Source of the DNA: Oscillospiraceae bacterium | GTDB lineage: Bacteria; Bacillota; Clostridia; Oscillospirales; Oscillospiraceae | Direction: 5' to 3' | Assembly: GCA_017440925.1 (NCBI GenBank) | Contig: JAFSAP010000053.1 | Coordinates: 1 to 48,564 of the forward strand | DNA length: 48,564 nt | In this document: positions 14,335-22,930 of the stretch, one piece after another | How the letters are laid out: the number at the start of each line of letters is the position of its first letter | How positions within the stretch are numbered: the first letter of the stretch is position 1 | Notes under the pieces: model-generated | The model's input: only the letters and a program-made list of their open reading frames with translations | The model's database searches: none | Told to the model about the DNA's origin: nothing | Position numbers and translations under genes: made by a program

Positions 14335-15659
14335 AGCGTGTGACTGCCCCCAAAGAAGTAAAGAGTGTGGGCATTCCCATCGGGAACGCCGCTTTCCCCA
14401 GTCCCTTTTCTTCCGGACTGGAATACGCCTCCCCTGCCCGGGGCACCTGGAACATCGTCCACACCGGTATGCTGATCCCGGAGGCCCATGAGATCTTCGT
14501 CTGCGCCGCCGGCTGTCTCCGGGGCGTGGTGCTCACCGCCGCAGAGCTGAATCTTTCCCACCGGTTCTCCACCGTGGAAGTGAAGGAAAATAACCTTTTG
14601 GACGGCGACATGGAAGAACTGGTCATCGAGGGTGTTTCCGACATTCTGGAAAAACTGCCCAAGAAGCCGCCTGTGGTGCTGGTCTATACCAGCTGCGTCC
14701 ACCATTTTGCCGGCTGTGACCTGGATATGATCTATGGGGAACTGCGGCTGCGGTACCCCGGCATTGACTTCGTGGACTGCTACATGAACCCCATCATGCG
14801 CAAAAGCGGTCTGACGCCCGATCAGCTGATGCGGTCCCGGCTGTATATGCCGCTGAAAGCGCGCCCCATTCAGAAAGGCAGCGTTGCCATCATTGGCAGC
14901 GACCTGCCTACGGATCCCGACAGCGACCTGGTGCAGCTGCTACGGAAAAACAACCTCAGAATTCATGAAATCACTTCCTGCAAATCTTACGAAGAATACC
15001 AGGAAATGGCGGAAAGCGAATGCTACATCTCCTGCTATCCCGCTGCAAAACCCGGCGGCGATATGCTGGCGCAGCGGCTGGGCAGCAAACACATCTACGT
15101 TCCCTTCAGCTTCGACTATGCCGAAATCGAGGAAGGTTTCACCCATCTGGCCGAAACCTTGGGGGTGGCTGCCCCGGACTTTGCAGGAAAGCGGGAAGCT
15201 GCTCAAACTGCGCTGAAAGAAACTCTGGCCGTGGTGGGTTCTGCCCCCATTGCCATCGACTATACCTATTGTCCCCGTCCCCTGGGACTGGCAAAACTGC
15301 TGCTGGATGCCGGATTCAGCGTCAAACGGGTGTACCTGGATGTTGTCACCGGCGAGGAAAAGCAGGCATTTACGTATTTAAAAGAGAATTACCCCCATCT
15401 GGAACTCTATCCCACCGTGCATGCCAGCATGCGTTTCCTGGCAGAAAAGGAACCCACAAACTTCCTTGCCATCGGCCAGAAGGCCGCCCACTTCTTAAAT
15501 ACCACCCACTTCGTCAATGTGGTGGAGGGCGGCGGTATGTTGGGTTACCAGGCCATTTTCAAAACCCTGGAACTGATGCAGGAGGCGCACCGTGAGGAAA
15601 AGGATATGCGGAACCTCATCCAGATCAAGGGTATGGGCTGCGGAGGATGCTGCGGATGA
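14328..15659 (+). CDS. NifD-like nitrogenase component 1 homologue with a CGGCC tail
   Basis: 443 residues; starts 7 bases before the NifH-like stop. Candidate cluster ligands are C59 and C63 (FVCAAGC) and C123 ([11 protein letters not shown]), where NifD holds its P-cluster. C236 in [12 protein letters not shown] lies where NifD Cys275 (LVHCYRS) binds the FeMo cofactor, but no matching His442 is seen in the C-terminal [12 protein letters not shown] region. The protein ends MGCGGCCG, three cysteines that could form another metal site. It belongs to an uncharacterised nitrogenase-like branch. It is not a nitrogen-fixing NifD: nifB, nifE and nifN are absent from the window. Substrate unknown. 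Confidence 0.78.
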   Translation: MLKRVTAPKEVKSVGIPIGNAAFPSPFSSGLEYASPARGTWNIVHTGMLIPEAHEIFVCAAGCLRGVVLTAAELNLSHRFSTVEVKENNLLDGDMEELVIEGVSDILEKLPKKPPVVLVYTSCVHHFAGCDLDMIYGELRLRYPGIDFVDCYMNPIMRKSGLTPDQLMRSRLYMPLKARPIQKGSVAIIGSDLPTDPDSDLVQLLRKNNLRIHEITSCKSYEEYQEMAESECYISCYPAAKPGGDMLAQRLGSKHIYVPFSFDYAEIEEGFTHLAETLGVAAPDFAGKREAAQTALKETLAVVGSAPIAIDYTYCPRPLGLAKLLLDAGFSVKRVYLDVVTGEEKQAFTYLKENYPHLELYPTVHASMRFLAEKEPTNFLAIGQKAAHFLNTTHFVNVVEGGGMLGYQAIFKTLELMQEAHREEKDMRNLIQIKGMGCGGCCG

Positions 15660-16798
15660 AACAGACATCAAGAATCATTTCCACCCATTCTGCCGATGTA
15701 TTCGGCGTATGCTCTGCCCTCTTTGAGCTGGGGGGTATGACCATCATGCACGATGCCTCCGGCTGCAACTCCACCTACACCACCCATGACGAACCCCGGT
15801 GGTACGATATGGAGAGCATGGTTTACATTTCCGGTCTTTCCGAAATGGAGGCCATCATGGGCGACGATGAAAAGCTCATCGGCGATATCGTGGCAGCGGC
15901 AGAGGACTTAAAACCCAAATTCATTGCCGTGGCCGGAACCCCCATTCCCACCATGACCGGCTTTGACTTTGGTGCCGTTGCGGAGCTGATTGAACAGCGC
16001 ACCGGCATCCCTGCCTTCGGCTTTTCCACCACCGGCATGAACACCTATGTCCATGGAGCCTCCCTGGCGCTGGAGGCAATTGCCCGCCGGTTTGCAGACC
16101 GGGATGCTGTGAAAACCCGGATGCCTTCTGCCAACATCTTAGGTCTGACCCCCCTGGATTTCACCGTCAACGGAAGTGACAGCGCCATTGCGCAGTTTCT
16201 GGAGGAGGCAGGATTCACAGTACTGTCCCGGTGGGCCATGGGAAGCACACTGGAAGATTTGGCACAGGCCGGCAGCGCCCATGTGAATCTGGTGGTTTCC
16301 GCCACGGGACTGGCTGCTGCCAAGGCACTGCAGGAAACCTTCGGCACACCTTATGTGGTGGGCGTGCCTATGGGGGCAGACTATTCCGCTCTGGTACGCA
16401 GCGCGCTGAAAACCGCTGCCGCCACCGGTGAAAACCAGTTTCCCGTCTGTAGCCTTACCGGCGGCGATACCGTCATCATCGGCGAGGGTGTGACCTCCCT
16501 GTCCCTGGCCTCCGCCCTGGAACTGTCCTGCGGAAAACCCGTCCGGGTGATCTGTCCTACGGAATGTGACTCCGGAATCCTGCGTACAAAAGATATCCCC
16601 GTCACCTGCGAAGAGGAAATTGACGAGGCAATCAAAGGTGCAGCCTGCATCATCGCTGACCCCCTGTTCAAACCCATCTGTCCCGAGGGCGCAAAGTTTG
16701 TACGGCTGCCTGCGGAAAACTTCTCCGGCCGGATCTGGCGGGAGGAAATTCCCAATCTGATCACTCACTTTGAAGACTTTGCAAAAGAGGTGCTGTAA
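15656..16798 (+). CDS. NifK-like nitrogenase component 1 homologue, second subunit
   Basis: 380 residues from ATG 15656, which overlaps the previous stop (ATGA); GGAGGA ends 9 bases upstream, which favours this over the ATG at 15647. N-terminal C19 (FGVCSAL) and C37 (DASGCNS) match two of the three P-cluster cysteines of NifK. The third position reads AGTPIPTMTGFDF without Cys. GFSTTGMNTYVHG near 120-132 and LTGGDTVIIGEG near 265 are typical of this fold. It probably pairs with the NifD-like protein. The missing ligand implies a cluster other than the [8Fe-7S] P-cluster, perhaps [4Fe-4S]. Confidence 0.76.
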   Translation: MKQTSRIISTHSADVFGVCSALFELGGMTIMHDASGCNSTYTTHDEPRWYDMESMVYISGLSEMEAIMGDDEKLIGDIVAAAEDLKPKFIAVAGTPIPTMTGFDFGAVAELIEQRTGIPAFGFSTTGMNTYVHGASLALEAIARRFADRDAVKTRMPSANILGLTPLDFTVNGSDSAIAQFLEEAGFTVLSRWAMGSTLEDLAQAGSAHVNLVVSATGLAAAKALQETFGTPYVVGVPMGADYSALVRSALKTAAATGENQFPVCSLTGGDTVIIGEGVTSLSLASALELSCGKPVRVICPTECDSGILRTKDIPVTCEEEIDEAIKGAACIIADPLFKPICPEGAKFVRLPAENFSGRIWREEIPNLITHFEDFAKEVL

Positions 16799-16799
16799 T

Positions 16800-17894
16800 A
16801 TGAAAAAGTTTTTTTCCTTGCTTCTGGTCTTTGCTCTGCTGCTGTCCGGCTGCAGCGCTGCCGCCCCGGCTGCGGAAACAAGAACCATCACCGACCAGGA
16901 CGGTTTTGAGGTAGTGCTTCCAAAAGAAATCAACCGAATCGTGGTCTGTGACATTCTGCCTCTGCCCAGTGTGCTGGCAGTGTTCTTCGATTCTGCAGAA
17001 AAGATCGTGGGCATGTCCGGCACCAGTATGAACGCCGCCGAAAACAGCCTGCTGGGTCAGCTGTATCCGGAAATTCTGGAAGCGGAAACCGGCTTCATCA
17101 ACGGTACCACTGTCAATGCCGAAGAACTGATGAAGCTGCAGCCCGATGTGGTATTTTACAACGCCTCCCGGAAGGAGCTGGGAGAGAACCTGCGCAAGGC
17201 CGGTTTCCCGGCAGTGGCCATTTCCGTCAACAAATGGGAGTATGACTGCATCGAAACACTGAACCAGTGGATCGGCCTTCTCAGCCAGATGTTCCCGGAC
17301 AACGACAAGACGGAACTGGTCAAAACCCACTCAGATGCCATGTACGCCCTGGTACAGGAGCGGATTGCCGCCATCCCCGAAGGTGAAAAAGAGGATGTGT
17401 TCTTCCTGTACCAGTACAGCGACACCAACATCCAGACCTCCGGCGGCAAATTCTTCGGACAGTGGTGGGCAGATGCCATCGGCGCAAGAAATGTGGCCGG
17501 AGAGCTGTCCACCGACAATTCCGTGGCTGTGAACTTAGAGCAGATCTACGCCTGGGATCCCTCGCTGATCTTCATTACCAATTTCACCACCGCAGGCCCG
17601 GAGGACCTGTATAACGGCACTGTGGGCAATGACGACTGGAGCGCGGTATCCGCTGTGCAGAACCGAACCGTCTACAAAATGCCCCTTGGCATGTACCGCA
17701 GCTACACCCCCGGTGTGGATACGCCCGTCACCCTGCTGTGGCTGGCAAAAACCGCCTATCCGGAACACTTTGCGGATATCGACGTGATCGCAGAAACCAA
17801 AACCTACTACAAGGAAGTTTTTGGCATTGATCTGACAGATGACCAGGCCGCATCCATCTTCGCCCCGGCAAAAGACGCCGGCACCGGCTTCTAA
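16800..17894 (+). CDS. ABC transporter substrate-binding lipoprotein (FepB/BtuF class)
   Basis: 364 residues from ATG 16800, one base after the NifK-like stop. The signal peptide ends in the lipobox LLSGC with Cys18 as the lipid anchor. The mature protein has the two-lobe, helix-linked pattern of siderophore/heme/B12 binding proteins: ITDQDGFEVVLPKEINRIVV, MKLQPDVVFYNAS and WDPSLIFITNFT. It should deliver a metal complex to the FecCD permease and ATPase at the start of the operon. The ligand is unknown. Its place between the nitrogenase-like subunits and HydF ties import to the same pathway. Confidence 0.87.
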   Translation: MKKFFSLLLVFALLLSGCSAAAPAAETRTITDQDGFEVVLPKEINRIVVCDILPLPSVLAVFFDSAEKIVGMSGTSMNAAENSLLGQLYPEILEAETGFINGTTVNAEELMKLQPDVVFYNASRKELGENLRKAGFPAVAISVNKWEYDCIETLNQWIGLLSQMFPDNDKTELVKTHSDAMYALVQERIAAIPEGEKEDVFFLYQYSDTNIQTSGGKFFGQWWADAIGARNVAGELSTDNSVAVNLEQIYAWDPSLIFITNFTTAGPEDLYNGTVGNDDWSAVSAVQNRTVYKMPLGMYRSYTPGVDTPVTLLWLAKTAYPEHFADIDVIAETKTYYKEVFGIDLTDDQAASIFAPAKDAGTGF

Positions 17895-17907
17895 AGGAGG
17901 AACGCCT

Positions 17908-19098
17908 ATGAGTATGAACAACACCCCCTCCGGCGAACGCACCCACATCGGCTTCTTCGGCCGCCGGAACGCCGGAAAGTCCAGCGTGGTCAACGCCGTC
18001 ACCGGACAGGATCTGGCAGTGGTCTCGGATGTGAAGGGCACCACCACCGACCCGGTCAGTAAGGCCATGGAGCTGCTGCCCCTGGGCCCTGTCATGATCA
18101 TCGACACCCCCGGCTTCGATGACGAGGGCATGCTGGGCGAGCTTCGTGTCAAAAAGACCCGGCAGGTGCTGAACAAGACGGACATCGCCATTCTGGTGGT
18201 GGATGCTTCCGAAGGGATGAAAGACTGCGACCGGCAGCTCATTCAGCTCTTCCAGGATAAGGAGATCCCCTACATCATCGTATACAACAAAGCCGATCTA
18301 CTGGCGGAAATTCCCGCAGCAGAAGAAAACAGCCTCTATGTCAGCGCTCTCCGGGGGACAGGCATTTTCGAACTGAAAGAGCGGATGGCCCGGCTGAAGC
18401 AGACCGGCACCGAGCGCAAGCTCATTTCCGACAAACTGCATCCCGGTGATTTTGTGGTGCTGGTGGTTCCCATCGACAAGGCCGCTCCCAAGGGCCGCCT
18501 GATCCTGCCCCAGCAGCAGACCATCCGGGACATTCTGGATGCCGGAGCCGTGTCCATCGTGGTGAAGGAAACGGAACTGGCCCAAACTCTGGAAACGCTG
18601 GGCACAAAGCCCGCCATGGTCATCACCGACAGCCAGGTATTTTCCTCCGTGTCCAAAATCGTGCCGCCGGACATTCCGCTGACCTCCTTCTCCATTCTCA
18701 TGGCCCGGTACAAGGGGCTGCTGGAGGAAGCCGTCAAAGGGGCTGCGGCTGTGGAAACCCTGAAAGATGGGGACACCGTCCTCATTGCCGAAGGCTGCAC
18801 CCACCACCGGCAGTGTGACGATATCGGCACTGTAAAGATCCCGAACTGGCTGAGAAAGTATACCGGCAAGGACATCACCATCAGAACCTGCTCCGGCACG
18901 GAGTTTCCCGACGATCTTTCCCCCTATGCCCTGGTGATCCACTGCGGCGGCTGCATGCTGAACGAGCGGGAAGTCCGCTACCGCACCAAATGCGCTGCTG
19001 ACCAGAAGGTGCCCATCACCAACTACGGCACTCTGATCGCTTATCTGAACGGGATCCTGAAGCCGAGTGTGGCCATTTTTCCCGGTCTGCTGCCATAA
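17908..19098 (+). CDS. hydF: HydF, GTPase scaffold for [FeFe]-hydrogenase maturation
   Basis: 396 residues from ATG 17908, chosen for the preceding TAAAGGAGGAACGCCT. The GTPase domain has GRRNAGKSS near 18-26, GTTTDPV near 45, DTPGFDDEG near 65 and NKAD near 130. The C-terminal cluster domain has CTHH near 307 and HCGGC near 350, the CxH...HCxxC pattern that holds the [4Fe-4S] cluster. HydF carries the di-iron precursor and loads apo-hydrogenase. HydE is in the same operon; HydG is not. It is the last gene before the terminator. Confidence 0.92.
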   Translation: MSMNNTPSGERTHIGFFGRRNAGKSSVVNAVTGQDLAVVSDVKGTTTDPVSKAMELLPLGPVMIIDTPGFDDEGMLGELRVKKTRQVLNKTDIAILVVDASEGMKDCDRQLIQLFQDKEIPYIIVYNKADLLAEIPAAEENSLYVSALRGTGIFELKERMARLKQTGTERKLISDKLHPGDFVVLVVPIDKAAPKGRLILPQQQTIRDILDAGAVSIVVKETELAQTLETLGTKPAMVITDSQVFSSVSKIVPPDIPLTSFSILMARYKGLLEEAVKGAAAVETLKDGDTVLIAEGCTHHRQCDDIGTVKIPNWLRKYTGKDITIRTCSGTEFPDDLSPYALVIHCGGCMLNEREVRYRTKCAADQKVPITNYGTLIAYLNGILKPSVAIFPGLLP

Positions 19099-19270
19099 GC
19101 GAAATGTATATCAAAAAAGCTGATAATTGCACAGGCGTTCATCTGAAAACCGTATTTCACATTTGTACTGCTTTGTGGTATCCTATGGTCAGCTTGGATC
19201 GGCGCAGATTTGCCAGCATCTGCTCCGGTTCGTAACTCTGTAATTTACATGTCGCCTTCATCCTTTTTCT

Positions 19271-19300
19271 AAAAAAACCGCCCGTAAGGGCGGTTTTTTT
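19271..19300. terminator. Bidirectional terminator between hydF and the AEC transporter
   Basis: AAAAAAACCGCCC, a TAA loop, GGGCGGTTTTTTT. It ends both the plus-strand operon and the minus-strand transporter gene. The 170 bases between hydF and this site hold no gene that I can see. Confidence 0.92.
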
Positions 19301-19321
19301 CATGCAGCAGGGGCCTTTCCG

Positions 19322-20347
19322 TTATGGGATCGCCAGCAGTCCCAGCTGCATCAGCAGACACACCTGGGCAAAAATGGTCAGCACCGACAGCAGACTGCTC
19401 CACACCACGATCTGGGTGGCCAGCTGCTCGTCGCCGCCCATCTGTCCCGCCATGATGGCGCTGGACACTGCTGCCGGAGAACCAAACAGGGCGATCAGTG
19501 TGGGATATTCATTGACACCGCAGGCCAGCACCCCTGCCTGGGTCAGCAGCCAGGCGCCGCCGATGCCCAGCACCGGCGCCAGAACGATCCGCCAGAGGGT
19601 TCCTGTGAGGATCTCCCGGAACAGTCCCCGGACTGCTGAGAATGCAAACTGTCCGCCCAGGATCAGCAGGGCCAGGGGCGTTGTGACGGATTTCAGATTC
19701 TGCAGGGCCTTATAAACAAAGGGTGCCTGGGTTTTCAGAGAAAAGACCACTTCTCCAAAAACCATCCGCTGCCCCTCCCGGCAGGCAACGCAGGCCATGC
19801 CCAGCACTGCACCCAGGATCAGGGGATTTTGAGCGATATTTTTCAGCACCCGGCTCAGGCTGTGGGCTTGCCGGGAATGGGGATCTGCAAACACACTGAG
19901 GGACACCACCCCCAGCACATTGAACACCGGGATCACAAAGGAGGAGGTCACTGCCACCAGTGCGGATGCCTCCGTGCCTCCCAAAGCCTCTGCCAAGGCG
20001 ATCCCCAGAATGGCAAAATTGCTGCGGAAGGTGCTCTGCCAGATCACGCCCCGGCGCCGGGACTCTGGTGTGACGGCCACCGCTGTGACGAGACCCAGCA
20101 CAAAGATCAGCAGCACCACCGCAACGCAGTAGAGGACCATCTCCCAGGGGATATCGGAAAACGTCTCGATATCATACACATTGAGAAACAGCATCACCGG
20201 CAGGCACACATGAAACACCAGCCAGTTTCCGTTTTTCAGAAAAGCCGCCGACAGAAAGCCCCGGCATTTCAGCCAGTAGCCCAGTAAGATCAGCAGCACC
20301 ACCGGTGCCACGGCGTTCACCGCCGCCCCCAATACCGAAATACCCAT
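19322..20347 (-). CDS. AEC (auxin efflux carrier) family transporter
   Basis: 341 residues from ATG 20347; this start has GGGAGGC upstream, while a longer frame has no such site. It is very hydrophobic, with about ten membrane helices in two halves of five, each half starting with a broken helix: APVVLLILLGYWLKCRGFL near residue 11 and NPLILGAVLGMAC near 170. FRSNFAILGIALAEALGG near 108 and FGSPAAVSSAIMAGQMGGDEQLA near 290 are typical of the family. AEC proteins move small carboxylates such as malate or malonate; the substrate is unknown. A single gene, divergent from malQ. Confidence 0.87.
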   Translation of the reverse strand: MGISVLGAAVNAVAPVVLLILLGYWLKCRGFLSAAFLKNGNWLVFHVCLPVMLFLNVYDIETFSDIPWEMVLYCVAVVLLIFVLGLVTAVAVTPESRRRGVIWQSTFRSNFAILGIALAEALGGTEASALVAVTSSFVIPVFNVLGVVSLSVFADPHSRQAHSLSRVLKNIAQNPLILGAVLGMACVACREGQRMVFGEVVFSLKTQAPFVYKALQNLKSVTTPLALLILGGQFAFSAVRGLFREILTGTLWRIVLAPVLGIGGAWLLTQAGVLACGVNEYPTLIALFGSPAAVSSAIMAGQMGGDEQLATQIVVWSSLLSVLTIFAQVCLLMQLGLLAIP

Positions 20348-20440
20348 CGTTTCTGCCTCCCTGTTTTTTTGCCTATCATAATCCATTTTTCCGGAAAGGT
20401 AAAGTCCCTTTCCCGGCTGGTTTATTTTCCCCTCTGTCCC

Positions 20441-20469
20441 TTGCGTTAAGGGAACGGTTGTGATATGAT
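20441..20469 (+). promoter_or_regulatory. Promoter of malQ
   Basis: TTGCGT, a 17-base spacer, TATGAT, about 37 bases before the start codon. Confidence 0.65.
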
Positions 20470-20505
20470 ATCGAAAGACTGATTACACAAAAGGAGTGTT
20501 CCCTT

Positions 20506-22032
20506 ATGAGCAGAAGTTCCGGCGTGCTGCTGAGCGTCACCAGCCTGCCCTCCAAATACGGTATCGGCTGTTTTTCTCAGGAAGCCTATGATTTTGTGGA
20601 CTGGCTGGCAAAGGCCGGTCAGACCTGGTGGCAGATCCTGCCTCTGGGCCCCACCTGCTACGGCCCCTCTGACGATTCCCCCTACCAGTCCTATTCCGCC
20701 TTCGCAGGCAACCCCTACATGATCTGCCTGGATACCCTGGTGAAGGAGGGCGTGCTGTCCCGCAAGGAATGCGACAGCCTGGACTTTGGCGACAATGCCG
20801 CCAAGGTGGACTACGACAAGCTCCACGAGCACCGCTACACCCTGCTGCGGAAAGCCTATGAGCGCAGCAACATTGCACAGGATGCCGAATACCAGGATTT
20901 CCTCCGGGAAAACAACTGGTGGCTTTCTGACTACGCCCTCTTCATGGCACTGAAGAATTTCTTCGGTGATGTTTCCTGGACTGCCTGGCCCCAGGATATC
21001 CGCCTGCGCTGGGGCTATTCCCTGGACTACTACCGGGAAAAGCTGTATTTCGACATTGAATTCCAGCAGTACCTGCAGTTCAAGTTCTTCCAGCAGTGGC
21101 TGAAGCTGAAAAAGTATGCCAACGACAAGGGCATCCAGATCATTGGCGATATGCCCATCTACGTTTCCCTGGATTCCTCCGATGTCTGGGCACACCCCGA
21201 GCTGTTCCAGCTGGACGAGAGCAACACCCCCACTGCCATCGCAGGCTGCCCCCCGGATGCCTTTGCCGAGGATGGCCAGGTCTGGGGCAATCCTCTGTAC
21301 CGCTGGGACTACCACGAGCAGACCGGCTTCGACTGGTGGGTCTCCCGTCTGTATCAGAGCTTCCGGCTCTATGACAGCGTCCGTATCGACCACTTCCGTG
21401 GCATGGACGAGTATTTCTCCATTCCCTATGGTGCCGCCACCGCCAAGGACGGCCACTGGGAGCCCGGCCCCGGCATGAAGCTGTTCAACATGGTGGAAAA
21501 GCGGCTCGGCAAAAAGCAGCTCATTGCAGAGGATCTGGGCCTCATGACCGACACCGTCCGCCAGCTGGTGAAGGATTCCGGCTTCCCCAACATGAAGGTC
21601 ATCCAGTTCGGCTTCGACATCGGGGATCTGGGCAAGACCAACGACTATCTGCCCCACAACTATGACCGCAACTGCGTGGTCTATACCGGCACCCATGACA
21701 ACGAGACCATTGCCGGCTGGTTCAAGGGGCTGAAAAAGAAGGAAAAGCAGCTGCTGCGGGACTACATGGACGACAACCACACCGCCGACAGTGAATTCTA
21801 CCGCGCCATCAACCGGATGGCCATGGCCTCCACCGCCAACATCTGCATCCTGCCGCTGCAGGATGTGCTGGGTCTGGGCAACGAAGCCCGGATGAACCAG
21901 CCCTCCACCGTCAAGACCAACTGGCGCTGGAGAATGGATGGCGATATGCTGACCAAGGAAGCCCAGAAGGAACTGCTGGAAGTGACCAAACGTTACGGCC
22001 GCTTCAACTGGCTGACCAAGAAGGAAAAGTAA
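20506..22032 (+). CDS. malQ: 4-alpha-glucanotransferase (amylomaltase)
   Basis: 508 residues, full length for glycoside hydrolase family 77. It transfers alpha-1,4-glucan chains in maltodextrin and glycogen use. SSGVLLSVTSLPSKYGIG opens the protein. WWQILPLGPT near 44, SPYQSYSAFAGNP near 62, RIDHFRG near 292 (catalytic Asp), AEDLG near 340 (acid/base Glu) and GTHDNET near 392 are the family's conserved regions. AAAGGAGTG precedes the start. No other maltose gene adjoins it. Confidence 0.95.
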   Translation: MSRSSGVLLSVTSLPSKYGIGCFSQEAYDFVDWLAKAGQTWWQILPLGPTCYGPSDDSPYQSYSAFAGNPYMICLDTLVKEGVLSRKECDSLDFGDNAAKVDYDKLHEHRYTLLRKAYERSNIAQDAEYQDFLRENNWWLSDYALFMALKNFFGDVSWTAWPQDIRLRWGYSLDYYREKLYFDIEFQQYLQFKFFQQWLKLKKYANDKGIQIIGDMPIYVSLDSSDVWAHPELFQLDESNTPTAIAGCPPDAFAEDGQVWGNPLYRWDYHEQTGFDWWVSRLYQSFRLYDSVRIDHFRGMDEYFSIPYGAATAKDGHWEPGPGMKLFNMVEKRLGKKQLIAEDLGLMTDTVRQLVKDSGFPNMKVIQFGFDIGDLGKTNDYLPHNYDRNCVVYTGTHDNETIAGWFKGLKKKEKQLLRDYMDDNHTADSEFYRAINRMAMASTANICILPLQDVLGLGNEARMNQPSTVKTNWRWRMDGDMLTKEAQKELLEVTKRYGRFNWLTKKEK

Positions 22033-22039
22033 AGAAATA

Positions 22040-22070
22040 GGGCTGTTGCATAATAATGCAACAGCCCTTT
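22040..22070 (+). terminator. Terminator of malQ
   Basis: GGGCTGTTGCAT pairs with ATGCAACAGCCC around AATA, followed by TTT. Confidence 0.85.
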
Positions 22071-22078
22071 CCGTATAT

Positions 22079-22135
22079 GTAGGGGAGGGTTTTCAACCCT
22101 CCCGCAATACGGGCGGGCAAAATGCCCGCCCCTAC
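22079..22135. repeat. GTAGGGG palindrome family, copy 3
   Basis: Outer GTAGGGG / CCCCTAC arms enclose two hairpins, GGGAGGGTT / AACCCTCCC and GGGCGGGCA / TGCCCGCCC. It is convergently placed between malQ and upp. Confidence 0.75.
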
Positions 22136-22145
22136 AATACTATGA

Positions 22146-22775
22146 TCATTTAGTTCCGAAGATACGGTCGCCGGCATCGCCCAGACCGGGGATGATATAG
22201 GCGTGGTCATTCAGCTTTTCATCCAGGGCCGCAATGAACATATCCACATCGGGATGGGCCTCCCGGACGGCCTTGACGCCCTCGGGGCAGCCGATGATGT
22301 TCATCATGGTGATCTTCTTACATCCCCGGGCCTTCAGAAAATCAATGGCCGCCACGGCGCTGCCGCCGGTAGCCAGCATGGGATCCACCACGAAAACCTC
22401 CCGGTTTTCGATATCCTCCGGCAGCTTGCAGTAGTATTCCACAGGCTTGTGGGTTTCGGGATCCCGGTACAGGCCGATGTGGCCGATCTTGGCAGAGGGG
22501 ATCAGATCCACCATGGCATCCACCATGCCAAGACCTGCCCGGAGGATGGGCACGATGGCCATCTTCTTGCCTGCCAGCATCCGGCACTTGGCGGTGGCAA
22601 CAGGCGTCTCCACTTCCACTTCCACAGTGGGCAGGTTCCGGGTGGCTTCGTAGCACATGAGGCCGGAGATTTCCCGGACCAGTTCCCGGAATTCCTTGAC
22701 GGAGGTTTCCTTGTTCCGCAGGACAGCCAGCTTATGCTGGATCAGAGGATGATTGAGGACATATACATTTGCCAT
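22146..22775 (-). CDS. upp: Uracil phosphoribosyltransferase
   Basis: 209 residues, the usual length. It makes UMP from uracil and PRPP in pyrimidine salvage. The PRPP-binding loop is [10 protein letters not shown] near residue 130, with [13 protein letters not shown] near 77 and the C-terminal [14 protein letters not shown] typical of Upp. [16 protein letters not shown] opens it. AAGGAGAGAG precedes the start. Confidence 0.95.
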   Translation of the reverse strand: MANVYVLNHPLIQHKLAVLRNKETSVKEFRELVREISGLMCYEATRNLPTVEVEVETPVATAKCRMLAGKKMAIVPILRAGLGMVDAMVDLIPSAKIGHIGLYRDPETHKPVEYYCKLPEDIENREVFVVDPMLATGGSAVAAIDFLKARGCKKITMMNIIGCPEGVKAVREAHPDVDMFIAALDEKLNDHAYIIPGLGDAGDRIFGTK

Positions 22776-22816
22776 GGTATCTCTCTCCTTTATTCAAACT
22801 TTTGTATTTTTTATGC

Positions 22817-22928
22817 TTCCTTGCCTCCCCCTGTGGGGGAGGTGGCCGAGCGTCAGCAAGGCCGGAGAGGGCATATCCCCTCTCAGTCACACCTTACGGT
22901 GTGCCAGCTCTCCCAAAAGAAGAGCCAA
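22817..22928. repeat. CTTCTCC...-type dispersed repeat (CCTCCCC variant)
   Basis: GCCTCCCCCTGTGGGGGAGGTGGCCGAG starts one hairpin-bearing unit and a second inverted unit ends at CAGCTCTCCC. CACACCTTACGGTGTG is an inner hairpin. It fills the gap between tsaB and the upp start. Confidence 0.6.
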
Positions 22929-22930
22929 GC

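Noticed and set aside
13570-16798. Nitrogen fixation genes (nifHDK)
   Set aside because: NifK lacks a P-cluster cysteine, NifD lacks the FeMo-co His, and nifB, nifE, nifN are absent from the window; the context is transport plus HydE/HydF.
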